From contig NZ_JASHJI010000004.1 in NCBI RefSeq assembly GCF_030733265.1, forward strand, positions 310,001 through 374,000: 64,000 nucleotides of DNA, written 5' to 3'. This document shows, piece after piece, positions 8,759 through 17,465 of this stretch. The notes beneath the pieces were generated by a model. It ran no database searches. It saw only the letters and a list, made by a program, of their open reading frames with translations, and was not told where the DNA came from. This stretch comes from Roseibium sp. MMSF_3412. Lineage in GTDB: Bacteria; Pseudomonadota; Alphaproteobacteria; Rhizobiales; Stappiaceae. A program made the position numbers and the translations under genes. The first letter of the stretch is position 1. Each line of letters starts with the position of its first letter.

Positions 8759-9812
8759 TCCAGCTACAACTCAGCGGAAACTGGCGCATATTCACCTTGG
8801 CGTCGACGGCGGCGCGGAGAAATTCTTCGTGCGCCTGTCGCGTGCCCTGGCGAAACGCGGCGTGGAACAAATCGCCTTCATCCGGCACGACAGGCCCTGG
8901 CGGGATGAACTTGCCGAGCACTGCGAGGTGCACGAACTGAAGTTCAGCCGCTCACATTTCAAGCGTCACTTCATTCGATGGGGAATTGCCCGCGACATCA
9001 GGAATTTTGGTGCGAAGACAACCCTCGGGTGGATGAGCCCGGCGAGCAAGTGGTTGCCGAAACCCGGCCCCGATATGCGCACCTTCCTGCGCCTCGGCGA
9101 CTTTCCGGACGGTTTCCACACCTATGGCAATGTCGAGGATCTGATCGGCAACACGCCTGAAATCGTCCGCCAGGCAGTCGAGGCCGGCTGGCCCGCCGAC
9201 AGGGCGCACATGATCAGCAACTTCGTGGATCCCCTGCCGGACAGCCTCCAGCCTGTCAGCCGCGCGGAATTCGATACACCGGAGGACGCGGCCGTTCTGA
9301 TTGCGCTTGGACGGTTCGTTGAACGCAAGCGGTTCGACCTGATTATCAGGGCACTCGCCCAGCTGCCCGAGACCGTTCATGCCTGGCTGATCGGCGACGG
9401 CGAACTTCAGGAGGACATGCAACGCCTCGCGCGCGACCTGGGCGTTGAAAACAGAACGCATTTCCTCGGCTGGCAGCGCGACCCCTCGCCTTTCCTGAGT
9501 GCAGCCGACATCCTTGTCTGCCCGTCTGACGAGGAGCCGCTCGGAAACGTGGTTCTGGAGGGATGGAACGCGGATCTGCCCGTCGTTGCAACAGCCTCTC
9601 AGGGACCAGGCTGGCTGATCGAACACGGCAAGACGGGGCTCCTGTCGGCCTGTGGCGATGCAGACGGGTTGGCGGGGTCGATTTATCTCCTCGTTTCGAA
9701 CGAAAGTGAGAAAACCACGCTAACGGTCAATGCCCGGACGACACTTGCCGAGCGCTTCACGATCGAAGCAATAAGCAATCAGTATCTACAGCAATTCGGA
9801 TTGCAGCATTGA
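8748..9812 (+). CDS. Glycosyltransferase family 4 (GT-B)
   Basis: A 354-residue GT-B enzyme. The N-terminal half carries the glycine-rich DGGAEKFFVRLS segment. The C-terminal half has the ALGRFVERKRFDLII strand, the LGW...DILVCPSDEEPLGNVVLEG donor-binding region with an E-x7-E-like pair, and a final helical segment. It likely transfers a hexose or amino sugar with retention. Translation is coupled to the GT2 gene upstream by an 11-base overlap. The sequence resembles proteins annotated as glycosyltransferases in Rhizobiales surface loci; specificity cannot be deduced. Confidence 0.9.
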   Translation: MATDPATTQRKLAHIHLGVDGGAEKFFVRLSRALAKRGVEQIAFIRHDRPWRDELAEHCEVHELKFSRSHFKRHFIRWGIARDIRNFGAKTTLGWMSPASKWLPKPGPDMRTFLRLGDFPDGFHTYGNVEDLIGNTPEIVRQAVEAGWPADRAHMISNFVDPLPDSLQPVSRAEFDTPEDAAVLIALGRFVERKRFDLIIRALAQLPETVHAWLIGDGELQEDMQRLARDLGVENRTHFLGWQRDPSPFLSAADILVCPSDEEPLGNVVLEGWNADLPVVATASQGPGWLIEHGKTGLLSACGDADGLAGSIYLLVSNESEKTTLTVNARTTLAERFTIEAISNQYLQQFGLQH

Positions 9813-9820
9813 AGTGGAAA

Positions 9821-10756
9821 ATGGATACGTATTCGGACAGATATGAAAGGATTACGCTTCATATCGGAGCTCATCGAACAGGCTCCTCGTCCGTACAAGC
9901 TGCTTTGCACATCGCCCGGGCGGATCTCGCGCAATCGGGCCTGGATATCGTTGCGCCACAAGTCGCCGATGCGCGTCACGTAACCGACCACAGGCCTTTG
10001 TTGAACCGTTACCTTGCTGCATACGACAAGCAACGCCAGAAATCGTTTGCGGGACGAATTCTGTCCGCACCTTCGCTCAGAAAAACCACACGTATGTATC
10101 TCGAGCAGACATCCGGACAAAACAAAGAGCTGCTCTGGTCCGATGAAAACATCCTTGGCCGGGCGGTTGAGGCGTCTGCGCCAGGTGTTCTTTATCCCGA
10201 AGTACGGGGCAGACTGGAAGCTCTGGAGCGCCTGGCAGGACGGAACGTTGATCGTGTGATTTTGACCATCCGAACCTATGATGAGTTTCTGGTTTCTTAT
10301 GAAGCCATGCGGCAAGCCTATGGAGATGGCGGAATTGGGTTCGACAATCTTGAGAGTTGGAGCACCAGAAACCTTCAGGGATGGACAAGCGTCGTGGACG
10401 CAGTCCAGGAGGTCTTCGGCAACGCCTCGATCGAAATCTGCTTCTTTTCGAAATTTCTGGTCTCAGAGCGTTTCAACAAGCTAACGGGGCGAAAACTCTC
10501 TGAGAAACACGCCGCCGAGGCAAACGACCTTGTGAACATTGCACCGACGAAAGAAGCGCTGCACGCACTGTCATCGCTGAAGACGTCAAACGCTCTGACC
10601 AAGCAAGAGATTGACCAATTGCTTCTTGACCATAGAAACGGTCATAGATTTCAATCTAAAGAAATTTTCTCTTCGGATTTTCTTGATTTTTTACAAAGCC
10701 AATATTTGGAAGACACTCAAGAAATATTACGCATTCCCGGTCTTGTAACCGAATAA
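9821..10756 (+). CDS. Sulfotransferase-like P-loop protein
   Basis: About 311 residues. The N-terminus has the motif LHIGAHRTGSSSVQAAL, which matches the 5'-phosphosulfate loop of sulfotransferases (strand, K/R-T-G-S/T-S, helix). Near residue 145 VILTIRTYDEFLVSYEAM resembles the 3'-phosphate region (R...S) of the same fold. It would transfer sulfate from PAPS to a glycan. A TTG at 9809 overlapping the previous stop is an alternative start, but the ATG at 9821 seems likelier. The last 100 codons are noticeably more AT-rich than the genes on either side, a sign of transfer. The sulfotransferase assignment rests on the loop alone. Confidence 0.65.
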   Translation: MDTYSDRYERITLHIGAHRTGSSSVQAALHIARADLAQSGLDIVAPQVADARHVTDHRPLLNRYLAAYDKQRQKSFAGRILSAPSLRKTTRMYLEQTSGQNKELLWSDENILGRAVEASAPGVLYPEVRGRLEALERLAGRNVDRVILTIRTYDEFLVSYEAMRQAYGDGGIGFDNLESWSTRNLQGWTSVVDAVQEVFGNASIEICFFSKFLVSERFNKLTGRKLSEKHAAEANDLVNIAPTKEALHALSSLKTSNALTKQEIDQLLLDHRNGHRFQSKEIFSSDFLDFLQSQYLEDTQEILRIPGLVTE

Positions 10757-10975
10757 TTTTCATTGGCTGGACTTGCGAGAAGTATTTGATTACTGCAGAC
10801 CAAACGCATTGAGCACTGCGTTGCGCGTCATGCCTTGACAGAAATTTGTTTTTGATCCAGCAGACGGCGCAGATGTGCTTCGAAAACCTTGCACTCAATT
10901 GTTCTCGAAGAAATCTCGACATAGGGTGGGACCCTCTCCAAGTCTCTCAGACACACGAACAGGCCACGAAATTCA

Positions 10976-11974
10976 ATGCTGAATGGTTCAAATATTCTCG
11001 TCACCGGGGGAACCGGTTCCTTCGGACACACGTTTGTCCGCATGACATTGGAACGCTTTGATCCGCAGAGAATTATCATTCTATCTCGTGACGAGATGAA
11101 GCAGTGGGAAATGGCAAAGCTGTTTCAGGACGACAGCCGCGTGAGATTTTTCATAGGCGATGTCCGGGACCGGGAGCGCCTCTACCGTGCCATGAACCGT
11201 GTGGATTACGTGGTCCACGCGGCCGCCAGCAAAATCGTCCCCACTGCAGAATACAATCCCTTTGAGTGCGTCAAGACGAACATCAACGGTGCCATGAACG
11301 TCATTGACGCGGCGATCGACAATGGCGTCAAACGCGTCGTGGCACTTTCCACCGACAAGGCATCCAGCCCGGTCAATCTCTACGGTGCCACCAAACTTGC
11401 ATCAGACAAACTCTTCGTCGCAGGAAACTCCTATGCGGGTGGAGACGACACGCGGTTTTCTGTGGTTCGCTATGGCAATGTCATGGGGTCGCGGGGATCT
11501 GTGATTCCGTTCTTCATGTCGATCCGCAATGAAGGGTCCCTGCCAATCACCGATGAACGCATGACGCGTTTCATGATCACGCTCGATCAAGGTGTCGAAC
11601 TCGTCTGGCGCGCGTTTGAAGACATGGTAGGCGGCGAAATCTACGTCAAGAAAATACCTTCGATGAAGGTGACCGATATCGCAAAGGTTATCGCGCCACA
11701 GGCCAAACTGAAAATCGTTGGAATCCGCCCGGGTGAAAAACTTCACGAGCAGATGGTGGGCGTCGAAGATGCGCATTTCACTTACGAATACGACGGCTTC
11801 TTCAAGATCCTGCCAAGCATACACAAGTGGGATACCACATCCGAGCGCATCAAGGACGGAACAAAGGTCGCAGAGGATTTCCTCTATGCAAGCGACAATA
11901 ATCCAGAGTGGATGTCCGGCGACGAACTGCAGAACTGGATCGATCAGAACCTGTCAAAGATCGGAAAAATCTGA
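10976..11974 (+). CDS. pseB: UDP-N-acetylglucosamine 4,6-dehydratase (inverting)
   Basis: A 332-residue extended SDR. It starts NILVTGGTGSFGHTF (NADP-binding) followed by LSRDEMKQWEM, which is typical of PseB/FlaA1. The active-site region has STDKASSP, and the YGATK pair lies near residues 140-144. The enzyme turns UDP-GlcNAc into UDP-2-acetamido-2,6-dideoxy-L-arabino-hexos-4-ulose, the first step to pseudaminic acid. It is followed at once by pseC, whose ATG overlaps the TGA by one base. The 220 bases in front hold no convincing gene and probably include the promoter. Confidence 0.95.
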   Translation: MLNGSNILVTGGTGSFGHTFVRMTLERFDPQRIIILSRDEMKQWEMAKLFQDDSRVRFFIGDVRDRERLYRAMNRVDYVVHAAASKIVPTAEYNPFECVKTNINGAMNVIDAAIDNGVKRVVALSTDKASSPVNLYGATKLASDKLFVAGNSYAGGDDTRFSVVRYGNVMGSRGSVIPFFMSIRNEGSLPITDERMTRFMITLDQGVELVWRAFEDMVGGEIYVKKIPSMKVTDIAKVIAPQAKLKIVGIRPGEKLHEQMVGVEDAHFTYEYDGFFKILPSIHKWDTTSERIKDGTKVAEDFLYASDNNPEWMSGDELQNWIDQNLSKIGKI

Positions 11975-13140
11975 TGCTCCCCTACGGACGGCAATCGGTC
12001 GATGACGATGACATCGCAGCCGTCGTTTCGGTGTTGAAGTCGGATTTTCTCACGCAAGGACCCGTGGTTCCGGCGTTCGAGAACGCGGTTGCCAAAAAAG
12101 TCGAAGCCGGGTTTGGCGTTGCCGCCAACTCTGCAACGTCTGCGCTGCATGTTGCGGTTCAATCCCTGGGGGTCGGCCCCGGTGACAGGGTGTGGACCTC
12201 GCCAATCACATTCGTCGCATCCGCGAACTGCGCCCGGTATTGCGGCGCTGACGTCGATTTCGTCGATATCGACCCGAACACGTTCAACATGTCCGCCGAC
12301 GCCCTTGAGCACAAGCTCAAAGATGCCGAACGTAACTCGACGCTGCCCAAGGTCATCGTTCCGGTTCATATGTGCGGTCAGTCACCTGACATGCAGCGGA
12401 TCGCAGGTCTTGCGAAAACCTACGGGATAAGGATTGTTGAAGATGCCAGCCATGCGATCGGCGCTCGCTATCTGAATGAGCCGGTCGGTCGTTGCAGGTT
12501 CAGCGACATAACCGTGTTCAGCTTTCACCCGGTCAAGATCATAACCTCCGGCGAAGGCGGCCTGGCGGTCACAAACGACCCGTCCCTTGCTGAAAAAATG
12601 TCCCGTCTCAGAAGCCACGGCATTACCAGAGACGCTGAAAAGATGACCAGGCCCGCCGATGGCCCCTGGTACTACCAGCAGCTGGAATTGGGTTTCAATT
12701 ACCGGATGACCGAGCTGCAGGCAGCTTTGGGCATCAGTCAGCTCGAAAAACTGGATCACTTTGTCGCGCGCCGTCACGAACTCGCAAGACGATACGATGA
12801 GCGGCTGGAGGCCTTGCCACTCGTCAGACCGCATCAGAACGAAGACAGCTTTTCAGCTTTTCATCTTTATATCGTGCGTCTGAAGACCGACGATGCGGAT
12901 CTTCACAGGACTGTTTTCGAGAAGCTGCGCGAACAGGGGATAGGTGTAAACCTGCACTACATTCCCGTTCACCTACAGCCTTACTACGAAGCCCTGGGAT
13001 TTCGGCACGGGGATTATCCGGAAGCAGAACGGTACTACCGGCAGGCGATCACGCTGCCCTTGTTTCCCGGAATGAGCGAACAGGATCAGGACGACGTCAT
13101 AAGGGTTCTGAAGGCAACCTGCGATGAATGCGGTCTCTGA
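11974..13140 (+). CDS. pseC: UDP-4-amino-4,6-dideoxy-N-acetyl-beta-L-altrosamine transaminase
   Basis: A 388-residue DegT/DnrJ/EryC1 PLP enzyme. It begins LPYGRQSVDDDDIAAV. The PLP-lysine lies in FSFHPVKIITSGEGG near residue 187, and a VEDASHAIG strand (PLP-phosphate Asp) lies near 160. It aminates the 4-keto sugar made by PseB, with glutamate as donor. The frame is open further upstream (11908), but the ATG at 11974 matches family length and overlaps the pseB stop as TGATG, so the pair is coupled. Next to the aldo/keto reductase, whose start lies inside its last codons. Confidence 0.95.
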   Translation: MLPYGRQSVDDDDIAAVVSVLKSDFLTQGPVVPAFENAVAKKVEAGFGVAANSATSALHVAVQSLGVGPGDRVWTSPITFVASANCARYCGADVDFVDIDPNTFNMSADALEHKLKDAERNSTLPKVIVPVHMCGQSPDMQRIAGLAKTYGIRIVEDASHAIGARYLNEPVGRCRFSDITVFSFHPVKIITSGEGGLAVTNDPSLAEKMSRLRSHGITRDAEKMTRPADGPWYYQQLELGFNYRMTELQAALGISQLEKLDHFVARRHELARRYDERLEALPLVRPHQNEDSFSAFHLYIVRLKTDDADLHRTVFEKLREQGIGVNLHYIPVHLQPYYEALGFRHGDYPEAERYYRQAITLPLFPGMSEQDQDDVIRVLKATCDECGL

Positions 13141-14101
13141 GTTGCCGGGCGTGCGCAAAACCAAAGAAAGCGGCGGCACTGCCGACAAACTCGTTCTTGG
13201 AACAGCGCAACTCGGACTTGACTACGGTATTGCCAGCGCCCGCGCCCCCGACAGGGCGGAAAGCATCGAAATCATTCATACCGCCATTGCCGGCGGCGTC
13301 CGGACCCTTGATACAGCACGGGCTTACGGCAGAAGCGAAGACGTTATCGGTGCTGCCTTGGCAGACTACGATTGCCCTGATTGTCAGATTGTCACCAAGC
13401 TCAGCCCGCTTGGCGAAATCCAGGAAAACGCAGACGCAGCGACTGCGAGGTCGGCAGCGGAATCGAGCCTCGAGCAATCGTCGCACGCTCTGCGAAAATC
13501 TCACCTCGATACCGTTCTTTTTCATCGGGTCTCACACGTGCAGGCATGGAATGCATCTGTCTTCAACCTGGCAAGAGACTGGCAAAGCTCCGGCCGAATA
13601 GGGTCGATCGGCGCTTCGGTTCAATCGGTCGACGAACTCGAGACCGTGCTCGATATAGACGAAATTTCGCATATCCAGATGCCCTACAACATGCTGGACC
13701 GGCGATGGAATACGGCGATCGAAAGGATCAAGGCCGAGCAGGAAACTCGAAACCTGACAATTCACATCAGAAGTGTCTTCTTGCAGGGTCTCCTGATGAG
13801 CAGCGAGGCTGCCCTTTGGCGGCGCGCGCATGTCCACGACCCATCGCCGATCGTGGAATGGCTCGAATCCTTGTGCAGAAACCTTGGTCAGCGCGATATC
13901 GCAAGCCTCTGTCTTTCCTGGGCACGCGCGCATAACTGGGTTCAAGGCGTGGTCGTGGGATGTGACAATCTCGATCAGCTTCGCGACAATCTGGACATGT
14001 TCAGCGACAAAGAACTATCGCAGGATGACTTGCTTCAGATCCGAAAGAGCTGTCCGGATGTCGCTGAAGAAACGCTAAATCCCGCCATGTGGACTAACTG
14101 A
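13124..14101 (+). CDS. Aldo/keto reductase of a nonulosonate cluster
   Basis: A 325-residue TIM-barrel reductase. The tetrad is present: Asp and Tyr in LDTARAYGRSEDV (near 60-66), Lys in IVTKLSP (near 89), His in LFHRVSH (near 128). Aldo/keto reductases of this type recur directly after pseB-pseC in many bacteria, but their step in the pathway is not settled to my knowledge. It may reduce a keto-sugar or act on a side-chain intermediate. The start overlaps the end of pseC by 17 bases, so the three form one operon. Confidence 0.88.
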   Translation: MNAVSELPGVRKTKESGGTADKLVLGTAQLGLDYGIASARAPDRAESIEIIHTAIAGGVRTLDTARAYGRSEDVIGAALADYDCPDCQIVTKLSPLGEIQENADAATARSAAESSLEQSSHALRKSHLDTVLFHRVSHVQAWNASVFNLARDWQSSGRIGSIGASVQSVDELETVLDIDEISHIQMPYNMLDRRWNTAIERIKAEQETRNLTIHIRSVFLQGLLMSSEAALWRRAHVHDPSPIVEWLESLCRNLGQRDIASLCLSWARAHNWVQGVVVGCDNLDQLRDNLDMFSDKELSQDDLLQIRKSCPDVAEETLNPAMWTN

Positions 14102-14132
14102 TGCGGTGCGCAACAGCGAGGTTTTTGTAAAC

Positions 14133-15494
14133 CTAACCGTCTTTCGAGATCAGGAACATGTTTCCCGACAGCATTGTCACTCCGACAGGACTGGTAATCG
14201 ATCCCGCGGCGCGAATCTGTTCGACTTTCTCGACGATGTCCTGCTTGCGCATCTCGGGAAACTTATGGCCCAGGCTGGTTTTGGATTTCTTGCCTGTCCA
14301 TTTTTTCAGATTGTCTTTCAAACTCCTGAATCGTTGTCTCAGGACAACCTTGTTCCAGTCATTAGGTTCTGACGGAACATCCTTGTGGAGCTCTTCCCAG
14401 CAATCGATCATCATATCCGCCGCGAACACTCCGTTCCTGCAGCAGACCCGCTCTTCGACGAGCGCAACGTCCTTCGGATGAGGCTTGTATGGCGTGTTGT
14501 CACTTGTTTCCAAGACTTTGCGCAGCGCGTCAGCAAGTTCAGTCCTCGTCTGCACGCTTGTGCCGACCGAGTTCGGAATTTCCCGAGGATACTGTTGCTT
14601 GACGGGTTTGAAGGTCAGGACCGGCACCTGTGAAACCGTCGCTTCCATTGCCGTTGTGCAACCGTTGTGCATGACCGCCAGCGCATCATGCACCCATGGA
14701 GTGATCGACCCGGAGCGTGTTACCTTTACATTGTCAAAGCCCGGATCAAGCATCGCTTTCCAGCTCTCGGGACGCTCAATGGGATGCGGCCGCAAAACGA
14801 TATCAATGTCGGGAAATTCTTGGGCCAGGTGCTCTATTGCCTTCACGAACTCATACATGAGAACAACGGTTTCTGACGCCATGTAATAGCGTCTTTTTTC
14901 GTAGTTCGGATCGCGTTCAAAATAACCGGCATTCCGCTCGAAACGGATAAGATCCCAGAAATTTCTGTAGTTGTTCAAGACCCCGAAATTTGAAGACACC
15001 AGCAGATAGGGCTTCCTTGGCATGTCGCCCGGCCTTGTTGAATATTCCTTCCCCTCCGGACGCCAGAGGTCAACCCTCGGAGAGCCGGTCATACGCATCA
15101 GGTGCGCATGATCGGCGTAGGTGCTTTTCAGCTGATTGAAATCCTGAGGTCCCCAGCAAAACACTGCGTCTGCCAGACCAAGCATTTCCTCCGAATAGCG
15201 CAGTCTTGCAAACCGTTCATAGCTTGCATCGATGAGACCGCCCTCTTCGTCAATGCTCGTGATCAAAAAGCCGGCCGCCTTCAAGGCGGAATGCAATTCG
15301 ATTTTCTGTTTGCTCGGCGTCAGGCTCTTGGTGTGATAAATCCCGGGGGCGAGCCTGTATCGTCTCCTGAGCCGGTCAATCTGTTTTTCCTCACCGATCA
15401 AAACCTGATGACCACGCTCGGCCGCCTTCACAGCAAGCAGAAGCTTGCTGTCCATTTCCCGAACGGCGACCTCTAGATTCATGTAAATGTTCAT
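14133..15494 (-). CDS. Surface carbohydrate biosynthesis protein (TIGR04396-like)
   Basis: A 453-residue protein with the typical start MNIYMNLEVAVREMDSKLL and two-lobe GT-B-like layout. An LLVSSNFGVLNNYRNF loop lies in the middle, a VLRPHPIERPE motif near residue 247, and a HNGCTTAMEA segment near 285 resembling nucleotide-sugar or CDP-glycerol-type transferase sites. The family is found in loci with NeuB-type synthases and is thought to be a glycosyltransferase or polymerising enzyme. It faces the pseB-pseC-AKR operon, with only 31 bases between the stops, and lies 200 bases downstream of pseI. Confidence 0.8.
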   Translation of the reverse strand: MNIYMNLEVAVREMDSKLLLAVKAAERGHQVLIGEEKQIDRLRRRYRLAPGIYHTKSLTPSKQKIELHSALKAAGFLITSIDEEGGLIDASYERFARLRYSEEMLGLADAVFCWGPQDFNQLKSTYADHAHLMRMTGSPRVDLWRPEGKEYSTRPGDMPRKPYLLVSSNFGVLNNYRNFWDLIRFERNAGYFERDPNYEKRRYYMASETVVLMYEFVKAIEHLAQEFPDIDIVLRPHPIERPESWKAMLDPGFDNVKVTRSGSITPWVHDALAVMHNGCTTAMEATVSQVPVLTFKPVKQQYPREIPNSVGTSVQTRTELADALRKVLETSDNTPYKPHPKDVALVEERVCCRNGVFAADMMIDCWEELHKDVPSEPNDWNKVVLRQRFRSLKDNLKKWTGKKSKTSLGHKFPEMRKQDIVEKVEQIRAAGSITSPVGVTMLSGNMFLISKDG

Positions 15495-15693
15495 TTCCGC
15501 TGCGGTATCCTGCGGCTAGGTGATGGACCCTGGAACGGGCTTGTTCGCCCGGACGATCTCTCTACTTCGGGAACATGATCGCGTCCGGCATCCCGCATCC
15601 CGGATCTGGTCTTGCCGGATTTTCGTCCACTGAATCCCCTCCTGCGCAAAGGCGAAGTCGCCACAGAGGCAACTTGCTTCGCCGGCATAACGC

Positions 15694-16767
15694 TCAGTCT
15701 TGTTCGAACTGGTCCCACTGCAATGGCGTGCCTCTTGAGATGTCCTGCACCGCCACCTTTCCCAGAACGTCATCCAGGTGCTTGGGTGCGAGACCGTGCC
15801 CGGGCCGAATACAACGTATGTTGTCGCCTGTCAGCTTTTCGCCTTTCGCAATGTCCTTGACGACAAAGATCGAGCGGCGGAACTGTATGTTTTTCTCTTC
15901 ACTTGATTTCCGGCTATAGCCCGGTTGTCCGATCGCCTTGTGCGCGATCGCCGTGTCGGTGACGAGCGCCTCCAACTCCCGGGGTTCAAGAGAAAAGGCC
16001 GAATCGACACCGCCGTCGCTTCTGGCCAGTGTGAAGTGCTTTTCGACAACACAGGCGCCCAGCGAAACGGCGGCGACAGAGACGGCTGTCCCGAGCGAAT
16101 GGTCTGACAAGCCGACGAGGCATCCGAAGCGGTTGCGAAGCTCGGCAACGGTTGCAACATTCGAATCCTCAAACGGCGTTGGATAGCCCGAGATGCAATG
16201 CAAAAGCACCAGGTCTTCACATCCGGCCGACTTTGCGGCATCGACCGCTTCGCCGATCTCCGTTTCGTTCGCCATGCCGGTTGACATGATCATCGGCTTT
16301 CCGGCCCTTGCGACGCGTCTGATCAGCGGCAGGTCAACGAGCTCGAAAGACGCGATCTTGTAGGCCGGCACCTCAAGCGTTTCCAGAAAATCGACTGCAC
16401 TCTCGTCGAACGGGGTTGAAAAGATCAAGATCCCGAGTTCCCGCGCTCTTTCGAACAGCGGCTGGTGCCATTCCCAGGGCGTCGCCGCTTCCTGGTAGAG
16501 TTCGTAGAGCTGACGGCCGCCCCAAAGGCCTCCTTCGATCATGAACTCCGGCCGGTCACAATCGATTGTCATAGTGTCGGCAGTGTAGGTCTGCAGCTTA
16601 ACGGCGTGAGCACCCGCGCGATGAGCCTCGTCAAGTATCTGGAGCGCCCGTGCAATGTCGCCGTTATGGTTCCCTGATAGCTCGGCAATGACAAAAGGCG
16701 GGTGTTCATCACCGATGAACCTGTCCCCTATCTTGATCTGGAGCTTTGCCTTGTCGCTCACTTGCAC
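15694..16767 (-). CDS. pseI: Pseudaminic acid synthase (NeuB family)
   Basis: A 357-residue enzyme with an N-terminal NeuB TIM barrel (VIAELSGNHNGD near 26-37, STPFDESAVDFLE, MIMSTGMA, HCISGYPTPFEDSN, GLSDHSLG, EKHFTL) and a C-terminal SAF/antifreeze-like domain (about 290-350, IRPGHGLAPKH). It condenses PEP with the 6-deoxy-2,4-diamido hexose released by PseG to give the nine-carbon acid. The start is GTG at 16767, with AGGAG six bases upstream and a 10-base overlap with the formyltransferase gene. The ELSGNHNGD form points to PseI rather than NeuB or LegI. Confidence 0.93.
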   Translation of the reverse strand: MQVSDKAKLQIKIGDRFIGDEHPPFVIAELSGNHNGDIARALQILDEAHRAGAHAVKLQTYTADTMTIDCDRPEFMIEGGLWGGRQLYELYQEAATPWEWHQPLFERARELGILIFSTPFDESAVDFLETLEVPAYKIASFELVDLPLIRRVARAGKPMIMSTGMANETEIGEAVDAAKSAGCEDLVLLHCISGYPTPFEDSNVATVAELRNRFGCLVGLSDHSLGTAVSVAAVSLGACVVEKHFTLARSDGGVDSAFSLEPRELEALVTDTAIAHKAIGQPGYSRKSSEEKNIQFRRSIFVVKDIAKGEKLTGDNIRCIRPGHGLAPKHLDDVLGKVAVQDISRGTPLQWDQFEQD

Positions 16768-17459
16768 TCACTTCTCCTTCGTTCCTTCAGGATGACTTTT
16801 GCTGTCAAATGCTCGCCATCGAACTCGGCCCCGGAAAACTCAAGACGCAGTCCCCCTGCATCCAAAAAGGCTGACGGATAGCCCTCAGCGTCCAGCATTC
16901 TAATAATATCATAAGCTTCTTCGAGCGAGCTCACATTCGCCAGGGTGCCGTCTTCCGGCTTTCGTCTGTTGAAAAAAGTCGGCTGTCCCTGCTGCGGTTG
17001 AGGGACCGGCTTTTGCAATGCAATCTCCTCAATCATCCGTGCCGCAATCGGCACCAACCGCTCAAAGACTTCGCTTGCGGTTCCTTCAAGCGACAGTGGC
17101 GATTTCAGATAAACGGGACCTGCGTCCAGTTCCTCCACGCATTTCAGTGCGGAAACCATCGTCTCCTTGTGGCCACTCAGAATGAGATTCTGCAAGGGAC
17201 TTCCGCCACGTCCATAGGGCAGATCGGTCATGTGAAAAATAATGCAGTCGAAGGCGTCATATATTTCTTTTTCGATCCGCGACGACCAATGCAATACAAA
17301 AATATACTCAGGCCGTATTTCTTTGATCGTTTCTATTTCAAATTCGCCAGAGCCCAGAAAAACCGTCTCCTGGCGCAGACTTTCCGGCAAACAGTCATAA
17401 ACACGTCGACCCCATTGCTTGGAGGAAACGACGACAAATCTGGCGGGTATTTTCTGCAT
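16758..17459 (-). CDS. Formyltransferase-domain protein in nonulosonate cluster
   Basis: A 233-residue protein of the methionyl-tRNA formyltransferase fold. The hallmark segment FHMTDLPYGRGGSPLQN near residues 74-90 supplies the folate site, and DAGPVYLK near 112 supplies the conserved Asp. The Asn of the usual Asn-His-Asp triad is not where I expect it (IIFH instead of N-x-H). The last 60 residues form a small beta-rich domain like the C-terminal domain of sugar formyltransferases. Placed between the PseG-GNAT gene and pseI, it probably formylates an amino group of the pathway sugar, yielding an N-formyl nonulosonate. A tRNA role is unlikely from length and context. Confidence 0.82.
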   Translation of the reverse strand: MQKIPARFVVVSSKQWGRRVYDCLPESLRQETVFLGSGEFEIETIKEIRPEYIFVLHWSSRIEKEIYDAFDCIIFHMTDLPYGRGGSPLQNLILSGHKETMVSALKCVEELDAGPVYLKSPLSLEGTASEVFERLVPIAARMIEEIALQKPVPQPQQGQPTFFNRRKPEDGTLANVSSLEEAYDIIRMLDAEGYPSAFLDAGGLRLEFSGAEFDGEHLTAKVILKERRRSECK

Positions 17460-17465
17460 CGCTGA

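Noticed and set aside
10828..11010. Minus-strand frame upstream of pseB with a protein-like stretch (about 45 codons)
   Set aside because: It may be a gene remnant, but there is no start in a sensible place, no motif and no homology I can name; kept out of the features.
14119..14134. AGGTTT/AAACCT hairpin between the convergent aldo/keto reductase and TIGR04396-like genes
   Set aside because: A 6-base AT-containing stem overlapping a stop codon is too weak to call a terminator.
15495..15693. Gap between pseI and the TIGR04396-like gene, with a small CGGGC/GCCCG hairpin (15536-15551)
   Set aside because: The stem is only 5 bases and the short frames there have no features; neither a terminator nor a gene can be claimed.
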